A DNA stretch of 9,263 nt from Gammaproteobacteria bacterium (lineage in GTDB: Bacteria > Pseudomonadota > Gammaproteobacteria > Arenicellales > DRJH01), in contig DRJH01000410.1 of NCBI GenBank assembly GCA_011052285.1, positions 1-9,263 of the forward strand, read 5' to 3'. Both the position numbers and the translations under genes were made by a program. Below the pieces are notes generated by a model. It did no database searches and had not been told where the DNA came from. It saw only the letters and a program-made list of their open reading frames with translations. Of this stretch, positions 7,337 to 9,263 are shown piece after piece (the stretch's first letter is position 1; each line of letters starts with the position of its first letter).

Positions 7337-8094
7337 GGTTGAGAATGCTCTACCATGTAACGTACCGCAGCCTTGATATCGTCATCGGATAGGGAATCAT
7401 CACCACCTTTTGCGGGCATTTCTTTGAAGCCGTTAATCGCGTGTTCAATTAAAACCGGCAGACCTTTGGCAATATGTGGAGCCCACGATTTTGCGCTGCC
7501 AAATTTTGGTGCACCCATAACACCGGTACCGTGACAAGCCTGGCAGACATCTTCAAATATGCTACTCCCGCTAGTCACGGTAGAGGCAGGGGCCTTCGTT
7601 TCCTGGGGGAGGGAATGATCGACCATGTAATTCACAGCAGCTTTGATGTCGTCATCTGAAAGGGAGAGATTGCCGCCTTTTGGTGGCATATTTTTAAAGC
7701 CCTTTATCGCATGTTCTACCAGGATCGGCAGGCCTTTAGCGATGTGTGGAGCCCAGGATTTGGTATTGCCGACTGTAGGTGCATCCATGATGCCAGAGCC
7801 ATGGCAACTTTTGCAGGTCTTCGAGTAGATGCGGCGTCCGAAGAGAGCGGTAGTGAGGGCGTCTCCGTTTAAATTATTCGTTTGTGACGGCACTTTTGTT
7901 TCAGCTTCCACAACATTCAGTTCGGCCACGGGTTTGATCCGATCAATGATTTCCTGATTATTGACTGTCGCCAAGGTTGGGCTCGACATACCAAGATTAA
8001 GTGCTGATACCAGTACGATTATGGTTAGTAACGATTGGCTAGGTTGAAAAGAAAATCGTAAGCAGGTTCTGTGCATATTGGTATTTTTCGACAT
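7333..8094 (-). CDS. Periplasmic dihaem cytochrome c, two tandem c5-like domains
   Basis: The 253-residue protein begins with a Sec signal peptide (basic N-region, hydrophobic LLTIIVLVSALNLGM 22-36, probable cleavage after PTLA at residue 42), followed by a short linker and two class I c-type haem domains. The haem sites are CKSCH (94-98) and CQACH (184-188). The likely sixth ligands are Met136 (NMPPKGG) and Met226 (EMPAKGG). The two domains share SWAPHIAKGLP and LSDDDIKAAV, giving an exact 90-residue period. Small dihaem cytochromes of this type carry electrons in the periplasm between membrane complexes and terminal oxidases or reductases; the partner cannot be told from the sequence. The ATG at 8094 has no clear ribosome site; Met7 (8076) is an alternative. 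The stop (7333-7335) overlaps the comM stop. No electron-transfer gene lies next to it, so it appears to be monocistronic. Confidence 0.93.
   Translation of the reverse strand: MSKNTNMHRTCLRFSFQPSQSLLTIIVLVSALNLGMSSPTLATVNNQEIIDRIKPVAELNVVEAETKVPSQTNNLNGDALTTALFGRRIYSKTCKSCHGSGIMDAPTVGNTKSWAPHIAKGLPILVEHAIKGFKNMPPKGGNLSLSDDDIKAAVNYMVDHSLPQETKAPASTVTSGSSIFEDVCQACHGTGVMGAPKFGSAKSWAPHIAKGLPVLIEHAINGFKEMPAKGGDDSLSDDDIKAAVRYMVEHSQP
7342..7833 (-). repeat. Internal duplication within the cytochrome gene (270-bp period)
   Basis: Residues 88-163 and 178-251 are two copies of one haem domain. The DNA copies are also alike at an offset of exactly 270 bases; for example, the stretch starting at 7441 resembles that at 7711, with most differences at third positions. 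This points to an old duplication kept under selection. Confidence 0.8.
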
Positions 8095-8128
8095 ATAGTT
8101 ATGTGATTGATCTATGAAATAGGCTCGC

Positions 8129-8156
8129 GGGCATTGTTATGCCCCACTACGCGTAG
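8129..8156. other. Hairpin and adjacent palindrome upstream of the cytochrome gene
   Basis: GGGCAT (8129-8134), loop TGTT and ATGCCC (8139-8144) form a perfect 6-bp hairpin, followed by the 10-bp palindrome CTACGCGTAG (8147-8156). They lie in the gap between the divergent cytochrome gene and tRNA-Arg. There is no T tract in the right place for a terminator. They may be a regulator site or structure in the cytochrome leader; the role is unknown. Confidence 0.3.
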
Positions 8157-8178
8157 GGTAAAAAAATAGCGTACAAGT

Positions 8179-8207
8179 TTGTTAGTGTCGTAAGTATACC
8201 GTAAAAT
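8179..8207 (+). promoter_or_regulatory. Sigma70-type promoter of tRNA-Arg
   Basis: TTGTTA (8179-8184) and TAAAAT (8202-8207) are 17 bases apart, matching consensus at 4 of 6 and 5 of 6 positions. Transcription would start near 8214, about 13 bases before the mature tRNA, so a short 5' leader would be removed by RNase P. Confidence 0.6.
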
Positions 8208-8226
8208 GGTGCCACTTCGTAAACAG

Positions 8227-8303
8227 GCGCCCGTAGCTCAGCTGGATAGAGTACTGGCCTCCGAAGCCAGGGGTCGCGCGTTCGAATCGCGCCGGGCGCG
8301 CCA
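8227..8303 (+). tRNA. tRNA-Arg (anticodon CCG)
   Basis: The complete 77-base cloverleaf is visible. The acceptor stem GCGCCCG (8227-8233) pairs with CGGGCGC (8293-8299), followed by discriminator G and an encoded CCA (8301-8303). The D-arm contains AGCTCAGCTGGATAGAGTA. The anticodon stem CTGGC/GCCAG encloses the loop CTCCGAA, so the anticodon is CCG, which reads the Arg codon CGG. The T-stem GCGCG (8276-8280) pairs with CGCGC (8288-8292) around TTCGAAT. It is close to E. coli argX, which has the same acceptor and anticodon loop start. An export gene follows 66 bases downstream with no clear terminator between them. Confidence 0.97.
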
Positions 8304-8369
8304 TATACGACCCCAATTTACGGCTATTGAGGACTGCAGTCTGAAATATAAGGATAATTGGCAAAAAAA

Positions 8370-8957
8370 ATGATGTGGTATACAGAACGACCTCATGCAG
8401 ATATAGGCACGTGGAGCATTCTCAGACAGCCTCCAGGTGCTATTGGATTATTGTTGGTCATTGTAGCGCTGATATTTTCAACGGCAATATTAGCGGAAAC
8501 CGAGTATACATTCGGTGCCGGTGACAAAATTAGGATCCAGGTACTCGGTGAGCCGGATATGACCATCGAAACACTGGTCAGTGATAGTGGGACCATCTCC
8601 TATCCATTTTTAGGAACGGTCAAGGTTCAGGGAATGACGGCGGCAGAGCTTGAGCAGTTCGTCACTAGCAAGCTCAAAGGGCCTTACCTGGTGAATCCGA
8701 TTGTTTCGGTATCATTGTCGAATTATCGTAACTTTTACGTCAATGGTTGGGTAAGAAATCCAGGCGGTTACCCCTTCCAGCCAGGAATGACGGTAAGCAA
8801 ATCTATCGCGTTGGCCGGTGGTTTCAATGAGCGCGCGGATAAAGAGAATATTGTTGTCGTTCATGGCAAGACGCCAGATACACTTCCTGAAGCCATCAAA
8901 ATGAGTGATCCCATCTCACCGGGTGACGTGATTACGGTTAAACGTAGTTTCTTCTGA
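8370..8957 (+). CDS. Polysaccharide export protein (Wza-like, XrtA/PEP-CTERM type)
   Basis: This protein of about 195 residues has an N-terminal signal (hydrophobic GAIGLLLVIVALIFSTAILA, cleavage probably after AILA), then a Poly_export domain starting YTFGAGDKIRIQVLGEPDM and running through ISYPFLGTVKVQGMTAAELE, and an SLBB-type domain (FYVNGWVRNPGGYPFQPGMT, ALAGGFNERADKENI). It ends PGDVITVKRSFF, as the short exopolysaccharide export proteins next to exosortase XrtA genes do. There is no lipobox Cys, unlike Wza itself. Such proteins form or gate the outer-membrane/periplasmic export channel, working with a Wzc-like chain-length kinase expected downstream. The start is uncertain: a TTG at 8358 (4 residues longer) lies only 3 bases after AAGGA (8350-8354), while the ATGs at 8370 and 8373 lie 15-18 bases from it. 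It begins soon after tRNA-Arg and may share its transcript. Confidence 0.88.
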   Translation: MMWYTERPHADIGTWSILRQPPGAIGLLLVIVALIFSTAILAETEYTFGAGDKIRIQVLGEPDMTIETLVSDSGTISYPFLGTVKVQGMTAAELEQFVTSKLKGPYLVNPIVSVSLSNYRNFYVNGWVRNPGGYPFQPGMTVSKSIALAGGFNERADKENIVVVHGKTPDTLPEAIKMSDPISPGDVITVKRSFF

Positions 8958-9055
8958 TTCGCGATTATTTGTCGAATGGTAAAACCAAAATTGAGGTTGG
9001 CAGCGGCCGAATGCTCATTGTGCTACCATTGCCGTCGATAGGGAGGAGCTACCTG
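8958..9055. other. Non-coding gap after the export protein
   Basis: This stretch holds no ORF with a usable start, no clear rho-independent terminator and no clear promoter. It separates the export gene from the possible leader ORF and the next secreted-protein gene; read-through transcription is plausible. Confidence 0.4.
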
Positions 9056-9136
9056 GTGGCTGTTCGAGTACGAACACACGCCGTAATGGGACAAAAGATG
9101 AATACGCTGAATAGTTACTGCTCAATAATATTGTAG
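9056..9136 (+). CDS. Possible 26-codon leader ORF upstream of the last gene
   Basis: A GTG at 9056 follows GGAGGAG (9042-9048) at a workable distance and opens 26 codons (MAVRVRTHAV and onward, rich in basic residues at the start) ending at TAG 9134-9136, 19 bases before the next ATG. It has no recognised domain. The good ribosome site is the only evidence; the same GGAGGAG could be chance. If real, it could couple translation into the following gene. Confidence 0.25.
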   Translation: MAVRVRTHAVMGQKMNTLNSYCSIIL

Positions 9137-9155
9137 TTCATTGGAGGAGGGCGTA

Positions 9156-9263
9156 ATGAAATGCGCATTATCGGGTGTCGTCCTGATCATCCTGGTCCTG
9201 TGGACAACCTTGTCCCAGGCAGCTGAACCATCGTATCAGCTCGGAGATATCGATTGTCGATAT
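9156..9263 (+). CDS. Secreted protein, N-terminal fragment cut by the window end
   Basis: An ATG at 9156 follows GGAGGAGG (9143-9150) and opens 36 codons to the window edge. The start MKCALSG, the hydrophobic VVLIILVLWTTLSQAAE and a likely cleavage after SQA-A make a Sec signal peptide. The mature part begins EPSYQLGDIDCRY. YQLG resembles the start of a Poly_export domain (YxLGxGD), as in the gene before it, but too little is visible to name it. Position and orientation suggest the same exopolysaccharide locus. Confidence 0.75.
   Translation, partial: MKCALSGVVLIILVLWTTLSQAAEPSYQLGDIDCRY

Noticed and set aside
8129..8144. Rho-independent terminator
   Set aside because: The hairpin is real but lacks a T tract and lies between divergent genes, where no transcript needs to end.
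8182..8364. 60-codon minus-strand ORF (ARPARFERATPGFGGQYSIQ)
   Set aside because: It is the antisense of tRNA-Arg; this translation is a well-known false protein from tRNA genes.
8419..8434. TTCTCAGACAGCCTCC, one mismatch from a copy at 4925-4940
   Set aside because: One copy is in coding sequence and the other in an intergenic gap, flanks do not match, and no repeat structure surrounds them; probably chance.
8995..9016. Sigma54-like promoter (GG ... GC) after the export gene
   Set aside because: The spacing between GG and GC is 12, not the required 10.

Overview
The window looks like a gammaproteobacterial chromosome segment (inference). The support is a ComM/YifB-type AAA+ protein and a Tag glycosylase close to the enterobacterial forms, a tRNA-Arg(CCG) with an encoded CCA tail close to E. 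coli argX, a c5-like dihaem cytochrome, and an exopolysaccharide export protein of the kind found in XrtA/PEP-CTERM loci. No phage, integrase, transposase or CRISPR array is visible.

Left part (1-4610, all minus strand) is a decaying defence-type cluster. In transcription order it holds: an Eco57I-like DNA methylase/restriction fragment (about 4610-3517) that has lost its N-terminal part and carries a frameshift; a YhcG/DUF1016-family PD-(D/E)xK nuclease (from 3520) with a one-base frameshift near its C-terminus; and a very long open frame (2628 to beyond base 1). That long frame begins with the displaced C-terminus of YhcG and runs in frame, without a stop, into a PHP-domain plus SMC/ABC-type coiled-coil ATPase that has lost the first PHP motif. 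The methylase stop and the nuclease start overlap as ATGA, so these genes were once an operon. Without the single-base frameshift, YhcG, the PHP remnant and the ATPase would be one polypeptide of about 1,170 residues within the window.

Middle (4607-7336): a short ArsR-type regulator (minus) whose C-terminus runs into the methylase remnant; a divergent tag gene (3-methyladenine DNA glycosylase I) with a good ribosome binding site; then comM with a clear sigma70-type promoter that also fixes its start. The ArsR/tag gap holds a perfect 12-bp AT-rich palindrome.

Right part (7333-9263): a periplasmic dihaem cytochrome c on the minus strand, made of two copies of one domain and overlapping comM tail to tail at the stop codons; a tRNA-Arg(CCG) with its own promoter; a polysaccharide export protein; a possible 26-codon leader ORF; and the first 36 codons of another secreted protein cut by the window end. 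The last two are probably the start of an exopolysaccharide locus.

The most notable observation is the in-frame junction between a YhcG nuclease tail and a headless PHP-ATPase, part of a run of separate lesions that all fall in defence-type genes while every neighbouring household gene is intact.
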